DNA of 13,648 bases from Planctomycetota bacterium (GTDB lineage: Bacteria; Planctomycetota; Phycisphaerae; Phycisphaerales; SM1A02): the NCBI GenBank assembly GCA_027295435.1, contig JAPUKX010000063.1, positions 1 through 13,648 of the forward strand. Direction: 5' to 3'. The notes beneath the pieces were generated by a model. The model saw nothing but the letters and a program-made list of their open reading frames with translations, had not been told where the DNA came from and made no database searches. How positions within the stretch are numbered: the stretch's first letter is position 1; each line of letters starts with the position of its first letter. Both the position numbers and the translations under genes were made by a program. Positions 1 to 6,513 of the stretch are shown here, piece by piece.

Positions 1-135
1 AATCTCGCCGTCGCGGACATCTCTGGTGTGGCCGATGCGCCGGACGGTTGCGTCGATGCGTTCGACCTCGCAGCGCTGCTGGCCAACTGGTGCTCCGTCG
101 CTGGCGGCAACCCCTGCGGCACTTGCTTCCCGTAG
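1..135 (+). CDS. C-terminal end of a dockerin-like (planctomycete calcium-repeat) protein, 5' partial
   Basis: The window opens inside a plus-strand gene read in frame 1, giving 44 residues and a TAG at 133-135. The fragment has a dockerin-like/EF-hand-like pattern: Asp at residues 6, 12, 15, 19 and 22, the core DGCVDAFDLAALLANW at 15-30, and a short Cys-containing tail (Cys31, 39, 42). Such tails are common at the C-termini of large exported proteins of Planctomycetota; in cellulosome bacteria the related dockerin binds cohesins, but in planctomycetes its partner is generally unknown. The catalytic or adhesive part lies outside the window, so the role of the whole protein cannot be given. 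The frame is clear from the motif and from the terminator that follows. Confidence 0.75.
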   Translation, partial: NLAVADISGVADAPDGCVDAFDLAALLANWCSVAGGNPCGTCFP

Positions 136-169
136 GCGATGCCCGGCCAACTAGCGCGTGTACCCCCAC

Positions 170-199
170 CCCCGGCCTCATCCGCCAGGGGTTTTCTTT
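170..199 (+). terminator. Probable intrinsic terminator after the dockerin-like gene
   Basis: The stem CCCCGGC (170-176) pairs with GCC-A-GGGG (184-191, one bulged A) around a 7-base loop, and the T-rich run TTTTCTTT (192-199) follows. It lies 34 bases after the stop codon, where the transcript of the dockerin-like gene would be expected to end. The bulge makes it moderate rather than ideal. Confidence 0.6.
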
Positions 200-214
200 G
201 AGGGCTGAGGAGAG

Positions 215-233
215 CCGGGGCGTGTCGCCCCGG
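215..233. repeat. Perfect 8-bp inverted repeat with a 3-base loop
   Basis: CCGGGGCG (215-222), TGT, then CGCCCCGG (226-233) form a perfect hairpin in the spacer between the dockerin-like gene and the ybaK-like gene. There is no T run on either side, so it is not a standard intrinsic terminator. It resembles a REP-type or processing hairpin, and a hairpin of the same geometry occurs at 6487-6505. Confidence 0.5.
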
Positions 234-294
234 TGAATGTACACACACGCGTTGCGTCCGAATCCACAACGACGCCGGGCGTCCACCGGGCTGA

Positions 295-309
295 TCCGCC
301 GCAGGCGGA
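295..309. repeat. Perfect 6-bp inverted repeat with a 3-base loop
   Basis: TCCGCC (295-300), GCA, then GGCGGA (304-309). It is the second GC-rich three-base-loop hairpin in the same spacer. It has no T tract. It may be a short intergenic REP-like element; with only one copy of this exact sequence noticed here, chance is possible. Confidence 0.35.
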
Positions 310-345
310 CCCGGCTCACTTGGGCGGCACGCGCCGGCTCGGTGG

Positions 346-377
346 TTGACACAACCCGGCCGGCGGCGCGGTATCCT
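346..377 (+). promoter_or_regulatory. Possible leaderless promoter of the ybaK-like gene
   Basis: TATCCT (372-377) ends 6 bases before the ATG at 384, so a transcript starting at the normal distance would begin at or next to the ATG. A consensus TTGACA lies at 346-351, but the spacer is 20 bases, longer than the usual 16-18, so pairing of the two boxes is uncertain. No Shine-Dalgarno sequence is present before the ATG. Confidence 0.45.
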
Positions 378-383
378 GTACCC

Positions 384-848
384 ATGCCCGCCAAGAAGCT
401 CAAGCAGTTCCTGGACGGCCACAAGGTCAAGTACCTGGCGATCAGTCATTCGCCGGTCTACACGGCCCAGGAGATCGCGGCGTCGGCCCATGTGCCGGGC
501 AAGGAGCTGGCGAAGACGGTCATCGTGAAGGTGGACGGCCGGATGGCCATGGCCGTGCTGCCCGCGACGCGTCAGGTCGATTTCAAGCTGCTCAAGAAGG
601 CGCTTGCGGCCAAAAAGGTCGAGCTTGCGTCTGAGGGGGAGTTTGCCGATCGCTTTCCCGAGTGCGAGCCGGGGGCGATGCCGCCGTTCGGCAATCTGTA
701 CGACATGGAGGTCTACGTCGCCGAGCCCCTCGCCCAGGACGAGGAGATCGCCTTCAACGCCGGCAGCCACACGGAGCTGATTCGGCTCGCCTACGAGGAC
801 TTCGAGCGGCTGGCCAAGCCCAAGGTGCTGCGGTTCACCGAGAGCTAA
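384..848 (+). CDS. YbaK/ProX-family aminoacyl-tRNA deacylase (trans-editing domain protein)
   Basis: A 154-residue single-domain protein matching the YbaK/EbsC/ProX fold from end to end. Members clear mischarged tRNAs in the cytoplasm, such as Ala-tRNA(Pro) or Cys-tRNA(Pro), protecting proline codons from misreading. Visible signatures are SHSPVYTAQEIAAS (21-34), the conserved Lys45 in AKTVIV, the GEFADRFPECEPGAMPPFG block (85-103), and FNAGSHTELIRL (124-135) with His129. Lys45 and a His at this place are functionally important in characterised ProXp-ala enzymes. The frame is open back to 237, but homology starts at the ATG at 384, which also sits at a leaderless-type distance from TATCCT. 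It converges with tmk, leaving 50 bases between the stops. Substrate specificity (Ala versus Cys) cannot be read from this alone. Confidence 0.88.
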   Translation: MPAKKLKQFLDGHKVKYLAISHSPVYTAQEIAASAHVPGKELAKTVIVKVDGRMAMAVLPATRQVDFKLLKKALAAKKVELASEGEFADRFPECEPGAMPPFGNLYDMEVYVAEPLAQDEEIAFNAGSHTELIRLAYEDFERLAKPKVLRFTES

Positions 849-898
849 GAAGACTCACCACAGTGGCGCAGAGGGGAATGATCTGTTTAGCCGCGAGC

Positions 899-1540
899 TC
901 AGGTGAACCGTTCTTGCAGGCGATTCAGCAACGTCTCGAACACCGAATCGGGGTCAGCGGCTGCGGCGATGAGAAGGTACTTTTCCGGTTGGGCTTCGAC
1001 CTGGTCCAGATATCCTTGCCGTACTCTCGCATGGAATGCAGGGCTTCTGCGCTCCATTCGATCGCGGGCCGGCGAATCGGGAAGGCGAGCACCGGCAACC
1101 CGCTGATCGACATCGAAGATGACGGTAAGGTCCGGCCAGCTCGATTGCACGGCAACGCGGCCTACGGCCAGGATCTCTTCGGGGCTCAACCCGCCGGCGG
1201 CGCCCTGATAGGCCAGGGTGGAGCTGATGAACCGATCGGCCAGCACCAGCTCGCCGCGCTGTAGCGCCGGGGCGATGGTTTGCTCGACCAACTGGGCCCG
1301 GCTGGCCATGTACAGCATCATTTCGCAGCGAACGCTCATCTCGGGGCTTGCGGGGTCGAGCAGGATGCGGCGAATCTGCTCGCCGAACGCGGTCCCGCCC
1401 GGCTCGCGGACCTCGCACACCCCAAGACCGGCTTGGCGGCAATGCTCGGCAAACCGATCGAACTGCGTGGTTTTGCCCGACCCGTCGGGCCCGTCAAAGA
1501 CGATGAACTTGCCGCCAAGATGGGTGATCCACGGGCTCAT
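899..1540 (-). CDS. tmk: Thymidylate kinase (dTMP kinase)
   Basis: Phosphorylates dTMP to dTDP with ATP in the cytoplasm, an essential step in dTTP synthesis. The 213-residue protein is of usual length. It shows the P-loop GPDGSGKT (17-24), REPGGT (45-50) of the dTMP site, ADRFISSTLAYQG (101-113) with the family's DR-x-x-x-ST-x-AYQG pattern, and a LID-region segment DRMERR (160-165) followed by RVRQGYL. The P-loop has no arginine, and I did not classify the LID type further. The start at 1540 is preferred over an in-frame ATG at 1576 because homology begins just after it and because a good promoter ends 7 bases before it. It stands alone on this strand, divergent from the zinc-ribbon gene at 1625 and convergent with the ybaK-like gene. 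Confidence 0.95.
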   Translation of the reverse strand: MSPWITHLGGKFIVFDGPDGSGKTTQFDRFAEHCRQAGLGVCEVREPGGTAFGEQIRRILLDPASPEMSVRCEMMLYMASRAQLVEQTIAPALQRGELVLADRFISSTLAYQGAAGGLSPEEILAVGRVAVQSSWPDLTVIFDVDQRVAGARLPDSPARDRMERRSPAFHARVRQGYLDQVEAQPEKYLLIAAAADPDSVFETLLNRLQERFT

Positions 1541-1547
1541 CGCAGCG

Positions 1548-1576
1548 ACTATGCACACTGCGTGACCGCTTGGCAA
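1548..1576 (-). promoter_or_regulatory. Leaderless-type promoter of tmk
   Basis: On the minus strand TTGCCA (complement of 1571-1576), a 17-base spacer and CATAGT (complement of 1548-1553) end 7 bases before the tmk ATG at 1540. Initiation would therefore fall on or within about one base of the start codon. No Shine-Dalgarno lies before the ATG. Of the leaderless candidates here this has the best -35/-10 pair. Confidence 0.6.
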
Positions 1577-1609
1577 GGTCGCGATGCCTCAAGCGTCCAA
1601 CCTTCCGCA

Positions 1610-1615
1610 TATGAT
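1610..1615 (+). promoter_or_regulatory. -10-like hexamer before the zinc-ribbon membrane gene
   Basis: TATGAT lies 9 bases before the ATG at 1625, and no Shine-Dalgarno is present. No recognisable -35 box was found 16-18 bases upstream. It shares the 84-base divergent spacer with the tmk promoter. Confidence 0.4.
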
Positions 1616-1624
1616 CGTGACGGC

Positions 1625-2152
1625 ATGCGAATCGAGGTTCGAGACGCGTCGCGGCGGAGGATCGGCAGGATCGAGGTTGACCCGGCCCGGCGTCCCACCC
1701 GAGTAAACATCGAGGGCGCGGACCGCGAGGTGTTCCTCGATTGGGACAGGGCCTTGGATGATGCGAGGCATCTGCGCCGCTGTGTGGTCTGCGGATGCAG
1801 CGAGCTGTTTCGAGCCAAGGCGTTCCCTCAGGTCACCAGCTTCGTGGTGGTGCTGGCCTTCGCCGGTGCGGTCGTTGGTGCGTTGGGATACGCGACCACA
1901 CCCCCGATCCTGGTGGCAATGGTTGTCGTGCTGGCAGCGGACGTGGTGATCCTGTTGCTGGCCAGGCAGCGGCTGGTCTGTCACCGCTGCCGATCGAGCT
2001 ATCACGGGCTGCCGGTTGCTCGATACCATCGAGCATGGGACCGGGCCGTGGCCGAGCGCCATTCGCCGGCACCACAGCCCGCGCCGCTTCGGACCAGCCC
2101 ACGCATAAGGACCTGGCTGAAGCGCATCACGCGGGAACGTACAACCACATGA
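1625..2152 (+). CDS. Two-helix membrane protein with a split CxxC zinc ribbon, function unknown
   Basis: I do not recognise a named family. The 175-residue protein has a basic N-terminal part (1-50), a cysteine cluster CVVCGC at 53-58, two hydrophobic segments at about 70-90 and 94-113, a second pair CHRC at 119-122, and a basic C-terminus rich in Arg and Pro. The two CxxC pairs flank a helical hairpin and could bind one zinc on the same membrane face. That is inference from spacing. The start at 1625 is chosen because the frame upstream is antisense to tmk and a -10-like TATGAT precedes it. Its TGA overlaps the ATG of the next gene as ATGA (2149-2152), which implies co-transcription and translational coupling with the PglD-FKBP protein. 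Confidence 0.7.
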   Translation: MRIEVRDASRRRIGRIEVDPARRPTRVNIEGADREVFLDWDRALDDARHLRRCVVCGCSELFRAKAFPQVTSFVVVLAFAGAVVGALGYATTPPILVAMVVVLAADVVILLLARQRLVCHRCRSSYHGLPVARYHRAWDRAVAERHSPAPQPAPLRTSPRIRTWLKRITRERTTT

Positions 2153-2655
2153 GCCGCCAACGGACGCTGGTGCTGCTGGGCGGCGGCGGGCATGGGGCAG
2201 TCGTTGCCGAGGCCGCGCGTGCGGGCGGATGGTTGGTCGTCGGCTTCCTCGATGATGACGAGCACCATCCTCGCACCGAGCAGGTCAACCTCAAGCATCT
2301 AGGCGCAATCGAAGACCTCGCCAACGTGTTGGCGTCGTTGCCAAAGGGGACGGCCGCTTACGCCGCGGTGGGCATCGGCCGGCCCGCCCATGCCGATGAC
2401 CTGGTGACCATCAATTATCGTGTGCGGCTGGCCAACGGCCGGGAAATCCTCCGTGACCGCGACTACCGCTTTGAGCTGGGCAGATCAACGGTGATTACGG
2501 CAATCGACGAAGCGGTCCAGGGCATGCGCGAACACGGCCGGCGCACCGTAGAGTCTCCGCCGAACAAACATTGGGGCCGGGCGGGATACGGCAACGGAGC
2601 CATCCCGCCCAACGTGACGCTGACGATCGACATCGAGCTGTTGGCAATCGATTAG
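2149..2655 (+). CDS. Fusion of a PglD-type nucleotide-binding domain and an FKBP-type domain
   Basis: The 168-residue protein has two parts. Residues 5-77 resemble the N-terminal domain of PglD/NeuD-type sugar acyltransferases: TLVLLGGGGHGAVVAEAAR with the GGGGHG loop (11-16), GFLDDD (32-37) and the AVGIG strand (73-77). The usual left-handed beta-helix transferase domain is absent. Residues about 78-168 resemble FKBP peptidyl-prolyl isomerases: DLVTINYRVRLANG (84-97), FELG (108-111), VITAIDEAVQGM (115-126), then GYGNGAIPPNVTLTIDIELL (146-165). By a by-eye alignment to FKBP12, Tyr26, Val55 and Ile56 are kept, Trp59 becomes Ile119, Tyr82 becomes Trp142, and the Phe36-Asp37 pair is lost, so isomerase activity is doubtful. 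The start overlaps the upstream stop, and its TAG overlaps the stop of the opposing gene. Confidence 0.75.
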   Translation: MSRQRTLVLLGGGGHGAVVAEAARAGGWLVVGFLDDDEHHPRTEQVNLKHLGAIEDLANVLASLPKGTAAYAAVGIGRPAHADDLVTINYRVRLANGREILRDRDYRFELGRSTVITAIDEAVQGMREHGRRTVESPPNKHWGRAGYGNGAIPPNVTLTIDIELLAID

Positions 2656-3542
2656 CCGAAGGGTAGGACAGCCCACAGCACAAGCTTCGAGACCATCAGC
2701 AACCCGACCACGGCGAGCACGGTCACCCCGAGCACCGTCGCGGCGTCGCGAACGCTCAAGCGAAACATAGCCATCGCCAGACCGATGAACGCGACCGCCT
2801 GAGAAGCAAGCTCGAACGTCCATTCCCACGCCGCGATTTCCACGTTCACGAACCTCAGCAGAGCGATCGCGGCGACGATACCCAGCATCCGCAAGGCGGC
2901 CAGCTTCACACCGCCCAGCGGCCTCTGGAGAATAGTGGCAACGACGAAGAGGCCGCCAAGCCCGGCGAATGTCAATACAGCCGTGCTCGCCGCCACATTG
3001 AGCAGCCCCATCAACCGCCACCCGACGCCAATGGCGTCGGCGTCGGTAAACAATCCTCTCGCTGCCGAAAGATAGCCAATCGAGAGTATCAGCAGGCTGG
3101 CAATCGCCACCGCCCCCGGCAGCCACAACTCGCCACGGCCCGGCGCACTGATCGGCGGGGCCTCTTCGTCCTCTTGCTCGAGTTGCTCCACCTTGGCCGC
3201 TTCGCCGGTGACGGTCTTGATGACTTTGAGGGTCTTGAGGTCAAACCCGCAGCGAAGACATAACAGGGTGTCGCTGGCGGCCATTGACGCTCCGCAGTTG
3301 GGGCATGTGTCCAGGGCCTTGACGGACGACTCGGTCTGTCCGGTCGAAGACTCGGCCCCGCCGCTCGGCGTGTTCCGCTCGGGCGGCGCCTCCGGCTCAA
3401 GCGGCAGGGGCTCAGCATCATCGCCGCGTTCGACCTTCACGGAATGGGCCTGTTGAAGCGATTCCTTTGACGCTGCCGGCAACGGTTCCTTTGGGTCAAC
3501 CGGGTACGGCTTGGGTTGCTCGCTGTTTTCGCTGCTCATCAT
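2652..3542 (-). CDS. Multi-pass membrane protein with N-terminal zinc ribbon, function unknown
   Basis: No named family recognised. The 296-residue protein begins with a long hydrophilic stretch rich in Pro, Glu and Ser (1-75), likely disordered and cytoplasmic. A zinc ribbon follows (CPNC at 80-83, CLRC at 95-98), then an acidic linker (115-130) and about five hydrophobic segments near 141-160, 178-204, 214-231, 244-262 and 268-292. Either ATG at 3542 or the adjacent one at 3539 could be the start; GGAG (complement of 3549-3552) lies 6 or 9 bases before them. Its TAA and the TAG of the opposing gene share bases, so the two genes converge with a 4-base overlap and no room for a terminator between them. 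A sensory or scaffold role is possible, but nothing shows it. Confidence 0.75.
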   Translation of the reverse strand: MMSSENSEQPKPYPVDPKEPLPAASKESLQQAHSVKVERGDDAEPLPLEPEAPPERNTPSGGAESSTGQTESSVKALDTCPNCGASMAASDTLLCLRCGFDLKTLKVIKTVTGEAAKVEQLEQEDEEAPPISAPGRGELWLPGAVAIASLLILSIGYLSAARGLFTDADAIGVGWRLMGLLNVAASTAVLTFAGLGGLFVVATILQRPLGGVKLAALRMLGIVAAIALLRFVNVEIAAWEWTFELASQAVAFIGLAMAMFRLSVRDAATVLGVTVLAVVGLLMVSKLVLWAVLPFG

Positions 3543-3725
3543 CCTTAGCTCCGAGTACGGCCCCGCGCCGGTGATCCAGCAGGCCCGATCGCCGCACCGC
3601 CTGATGGGCCTCGACCCCTCATCCTACCTGCACCGGCTTTCACGACACGGTAATCGTACCCACACATCGACCGCCTGGTAGCCGGTCATGCGGATTGGGT
3701 CAGGTCCACCAATCGCGAGGCGGTC

Positions 3726-3754
3726 TTGTCCAATCAGACCATCGCTGATAAGAC
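3726..3754 (+). promoter_or_regulatory. Probable promoter of the lipoprotein gene
   Basis: TTGTCC (3726-3731), a 17-base spacer and TAAGAC (3749-3754) put the start site near 3761, leaving a leader of about 40 bases. A weak Shine-Dalgarno AGGA (3787-3790) lies 9 bases before the ATG at 3800. This gene therefore looks conventionally led, unlike the leaderless candidates in the window. Confidence 0.4.
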
Positions 3755-3799
3755 ACACACGATCTGAAGGCTGCGTCCGGTCGTACAGGAATCCCTCCG

Positions 3800-4885
3800 A
3801 TGACGATATCCCGCCTCTCTTTGGCCATCGCCGCGAGCATCATGGGAATGCTTTTCGGCTGTCACCCCACCGGCCCGGCGTCGATCCGGGCCGGCCGAGC
3901 CGACTACAACATCGCCGTCCAGCAGACCAACGACCAGCAACTGCTGTTGAACCTGGTGCGCCTGAAATACCGCGACACGCCATTCTTCCTTGAGACGGCC
4001 AGCATCGCCACCAGCTTCACGTTTGAGGCGTCCGGTTCGTCCTCGGCGGCGCTGCTGCCGTCGCAGGCCGACACCTTCGGCCTTAGCGGCAAGCTCGCAT
4101 ACACCGAGAAGCCCACCATCACCTACCTCCCGCTGCGGGGAGAGAAGTTCGTCACGCAAATGCTGTCGCCGGTCGAGCTGCAAAAGCTGCTGTTGCTGTA
4201 CCACTCCGGCTGGTCGATGGATCGGCTGATGCGCGTGATCGTCCAAGAGATCAACGGCATCCCCAACGCCCCGACCGCCTCGGGTCCCACGCCGACGCAG
4301 GCGCCCAAGTACAAACGTTTCCGAAGGGTCACCGCACTGATGCGCGAGCTACAGCTTGATCGCATCCTGACGCTCGGAGCCGCCGGCGAGGGTGACGACG
4401 CCCGAATCGAAATCCGCATTGCGCCCGAGGCCCAGGCCGACGGTCGCGTCCAACGATTGATCCGCGAGCTGAATCTTGACCCGGCCGAGTCGCGCTTCAC
4501 CCTCACCCGGGCCATTGCCGGAGGACGCGGGGATCAGATCGCTCTGGTCACCCGTTCCCTGATGGCATCGCTGTTCTATCTCTCACAAGGCGTGGAGGTC
4601 CCCGCCCGTGACCGCTCGGCCGGCCGCGTCACTGTCACCCGTGATGCCTCCGGCCAGGTTTTCGACTGGAAGAGCATCACCGGCGACCTGCTGCGCGTCC
4701 GCTCGTCGGGGCCTCGCCCGGTGCGAGCCTACACTACCGTGCGGTACCGCGGAGCGTGGTTCTACATTGACGACAGTGACCTGGACTCCAAGTCCACCTT
4801 CTCGCTGCTGACGCAACTGCTCGCATTGCAGTCCGGCGAGATAAAACCCCAGATCCCGCTGCTGACGCTGCCGGTCAGCCGCTGA
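3800..4885 (+). CDS. Predicted lipoprotein of unknown function
   Basis: The 361-residue protein has a type II signal peptide: hydrophobic residues 6-20 and a lipobox LFGC with Cys21, followed by His22. It is thus likely exported and lipid-anchored. The mature part starts with YNIAVQQTNDQQLLLNLVRLKYRDTP (36-61), a pattern I have seen in uncharacterised lipoproteins of Proteobacteria and Planctomycetota, then a motif around TITYLPLRGEKF, a Pro/Thr-rich linker near 155-170 and an alpha/beta C-terminal half. No catalytic motif is evident. It appears monocistronic: its own promoter lies upstream, and a strong terminator follows 120 bases after the stop. The 120-base stretch contains purine-rich sequence but no gene I can support. 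Confidence 0.8.
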   Translation: MTISRLSLAIAASIMGMLFGCHPTGPASIRAGRADYNIAVQQTNDQQLLLNLVRLKYRDTPFFLETASIATSFTFEASGSSSAALLPSQADTFGLSGKLAYTEKPTITYLPLRGEKFVTQMLSPVELQKLLLLYHSGWSMDRLMRVIVQEINGIPNAPTASGPTPTQAPKYKRFRRVTALMRELQLDRILTLGAAGEGDDARIEIRIAPEAQADGRVQRLIRELNLDPAESRFTLTRAIAGGRGDQIALVTRSLMASLFYLSQGVEVPARDRSAGRVTVTRDASGQVFDWKSITGDLLRVRSSGPRPVRAYTTVRYRGAWFYIDDSDLDSKSTFSLLTQLLALQSGEIKPQIPLLTLPVSR

Positions 4886-5004
4886 GTGCCGGCCAACCTG
4901 CTCACTCCGGGCCCGGGGGCAACCTGCACCGGCCATTGGGTTTGATCGGAACCGCCGCGGGAGATTGCCGAAACATACCAGGAGGAGAGAAGAGAGAGTT
5001 CCTC

Positions 5005-5036
5005 GACCGGTCCCTGGCCAGGGCCGGTCTTTTTTT
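5005..5036 (+). terminator. Strong intrinsic terminator
   Basis: GACCGG (5005-5010), one bulged T, then the palindromic core CCCTGGCCAGGG (5012-5023) and CCGGTC (5024-5029) form a long GC stem, followed directly by seven T (5030-5036). It should end the lipoprotein transcript. The last T residues also form part of the likely -35 box of the next gene. Confidence 0.9.
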
Positions 5037-5062
5037 GCGTTTCCAGCCTGCCCAGATAGGCT
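5035..5062 (+). promoter_or_regulatory. Leaderless-type promoter of the transporter gene, abutting the terminator
   Basis: TTGCGT (5035-5040), a 16-base spacer and TAGGCT (5057-5062), which ends 6 bases before the ATG at 5069. No Shine-Dalgarno is seen apart from GGGG touching the start codon. The -35 box overlaps the U tract of the preceding terminator. Confidence 0.45.
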
Positions 5063-5068
5063 CTGGGG

Positions 5069-6481
5069 ATGATCAGCACGCTTGGCCTGGTCATCAGCCG
5101 GGTTTTCCGCCGGACGTGCCCCGATCCGTTCATTCTCGCCATCGCTCTGACGCTGCTGACAGGGGTGTTGGTGATGGCCTTCGGGGGATCGACTCTGAGT
5201 GATGGCACGGTCGTGGGCGGCACGTTGTTCGATGCGATCCGGTTCTGGCAAGACGGCTTCTGGGAGCTGCTGACCTTCTCCATGCAGATGTGCCTGATTC
5301 TGATCACCGGCCATGCGCTGGCTTCGAGCCCGCCGCTGGCATGGGCCATCAGGAAAATGGCTGGACTGCCTCGGTCCGCACTCGGCGCCACGGCGCTGGT
5401 CGCCTCGGTGGCCATGGTGCTGGGGGTTATCAATTGGGGCCTGGGGTTGATCGCCGGGGCGCTGATCGCCCGCCACGTCGGTAAGAGCCTCGACGACCGC
5501 AATGTCCCGCACCACTATCCACTGCTGGCGGCGGCCGGCTATCTCGGGCTGCTCGTGTGGCACGGCGGATTCTCCGGCTCCGCGCCGCTGAAGGTGACCA
5601 ACGCCGGCGAGGTCCAAGAGATCTTCCAAGGAATCAAGATCGACTTTGAAACCATCCCCTTTGACCACACCATACTCTCGCCAATGAACCTGCTGATCAC
5701 CGGCGGGCTGATCCTTGTCGCTCTGGTCACGATCGTGATGCTGGTTCCACGCGATGAACAATCCATGCAGGGGTACGGCGAATTCGAGGTCGAAGAACTC
5801 CACACGCCCGCAAGACAGCCGTTGCGAACGCTGCCCGATTGGCTGGAAGCGACGCCGATCTTTTCAGTGCTGCTGGCCGTGCCGATGCTGATCTGGCTGG
5901 CCGATCTGTTTGTGATCGGGGATGACTGGCCGATCATTGCGGAAACCCGATCGTGGAAGCAACTGACGCCCAACGATGTCAACCTTCTGTTCCTCGCGCT
6001 TGGCTTGCTGATGCACGGCACGCCCCGGCGGTATGTCGGTGCCGTCAACGACGCGGTCCGCGGCTGCTCGGGGATCATTCTGCAATTCCCGCTGTACGCC
6101 GGCATCATGGGGATGATGAAATACAGCCATCTGACCGAGTTGTTCGCCCAGAACATCGCCAGCGTCAGCAACGAAACGACCCTGCCGGTGACGACCTTTC
6201 TCAGTGCGGGCGTGGTGAACCTGTTCGTGCCGTCCGGAGGCGGCCAATGGGCCGTCCAGGGCCCCATTGCCATGCAGGCAGCAAGTGAGATCGGCGTGAG
6301 CTATCCGAAGATCGTCATGGCCGTCGCCTACGGCGATCAGCTCACCAACATGCTCCAGCCGTTCTGGGCCCTGCCGCTGTTGGGGATCACCGGCGTCAAG
6401 GCCCGCGACATCGTCGGCTACACCACGGTCGTCATGATCTTCGCCGCGATATGGATAGCGCTGGGGCTGCTGCTTTTTTGA
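5069..6481 (+). CDS. atoE: Short-chain fatty acid transporter, AtoE family
   Basis: The 470-residue integral membrane protein matches the AtoE/SCFA transporter family in length and motifs. In E. coli AtoE belongs to the acetoacetate/butyrate system; members are taken to move short-chain fatty acids or acetoacetate across the inner membrane. Hydrophobic segments include about 20-40, 66-85, 103-138, 151-173, 206-227, 268-288 and several more to the C-terminus. Family-typical blocks are the NWGLGLIAG region in the third segment, HGGFSGSAPL (164-173), FVPSGGGQW (386-394) and QLTNMLQPFW (424-433). The ATG at 5069 fits both the family start and the adjacent -10-like TAGGCT. A crotonase follows after 32 bases on the same strand, suggesting that uptake or export is linked to acyl-CoA metabolism. 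The exact substrate is not shown by sequence. Confidence 0.92.
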   Translation: MISTLGLVISRVFRRTCPDPFILAIALTLLTGVLVMAFGGSTLSDGTVVGGTLFDAIRFWQDGFWELLTFSMQMCLILITGHALASSPPLAWAIRKMAGLPRSALGATALVASVAMVLGVINWGLGLIAGALIARHVGKSLDDRNVPHHYPLLAAAGYLGLLVWHGGFSGSAPLKVTNAGEVQEIFQGIKIDFETIPFDHTILSPMNLLITGGLILVALVTIVMLVPRDEQSMQGYGEFEVEELHTPARQPLRTLPDWLEATPIFSVLLAVPMLIWLADLFVIGDDWPIIAETRSWKQLTPNDVNLLFLALGLLMHGTPRRYVGAVNDAVRGCSGIILQFPLYAGIMGMMKYSHLTELFAQNIASVSNETTLPVTTFLSAGVVNLFVPSGGGQWAVQGPIAMQAASEIGVSYPKIVMAVAYGDQLTNMLQPFWALPLLGITGVKARDIVGYTTVVMIFAAIWIALGLLLF

Positions 6482-6486
6482 GCGAT

Positions 6487-6505
6487 CCCCCGGCAGAGCC
6501 GGGGG
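6487..6505 (+). repeat. Perfect 8-bp hairpin just before the crotonase start
   Basis: CCCCCGGC (6487-6494), AGA, then GCCGGGGG (6498-6505) in the 32-base spacer between the transporter stop and the crotonase ATG at 6514. No T run follows, so termination by the intrinsic route is unlikely. The 3' arm carries the only G-rich stretch at normal Shine-Dalgarno distance, so folding could mask it. It has the same geometry as the hairpin at 215-233. Confidence 0.55.
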
Positions 6506-6513
6506 CTGAGGGA

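Noticed and set aside
346..351. Consensus TTGACA taken as a certain -35 box of the ybaK-like gene
   Set aside because: The spacer to TATCCT is 20 bases, too long for a confident pair; kept only as a possible element.
237..383. N-terminal extension of the ybaK-like gene from an ATG at 237
   Set aside because: The 49 added residues are Arg-rich and unlike the family, and they cover two intergenic hairpins and the promoter region.
4979..4990. Purine-rich AGGAGGAGAG resembling a very strong Shine-Dalgarno
   Set aside because: No ATG, GTG or TTG follows at a usable distance; the sequence runs into the terminator stem at 5005. It may belong to the 3' UTR of the lipoprotein transcript.
4583..5803. 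Long minus-strand open frame (406 codons) opposite the lipoprotein end and atoE
   Set aside because: It is antisense to two well-supported genes, its translation is rich in His, Gln, Arg and Asp without any motif, and it spans a terminator and promoter of the other strand. It is a high-GC shadow.
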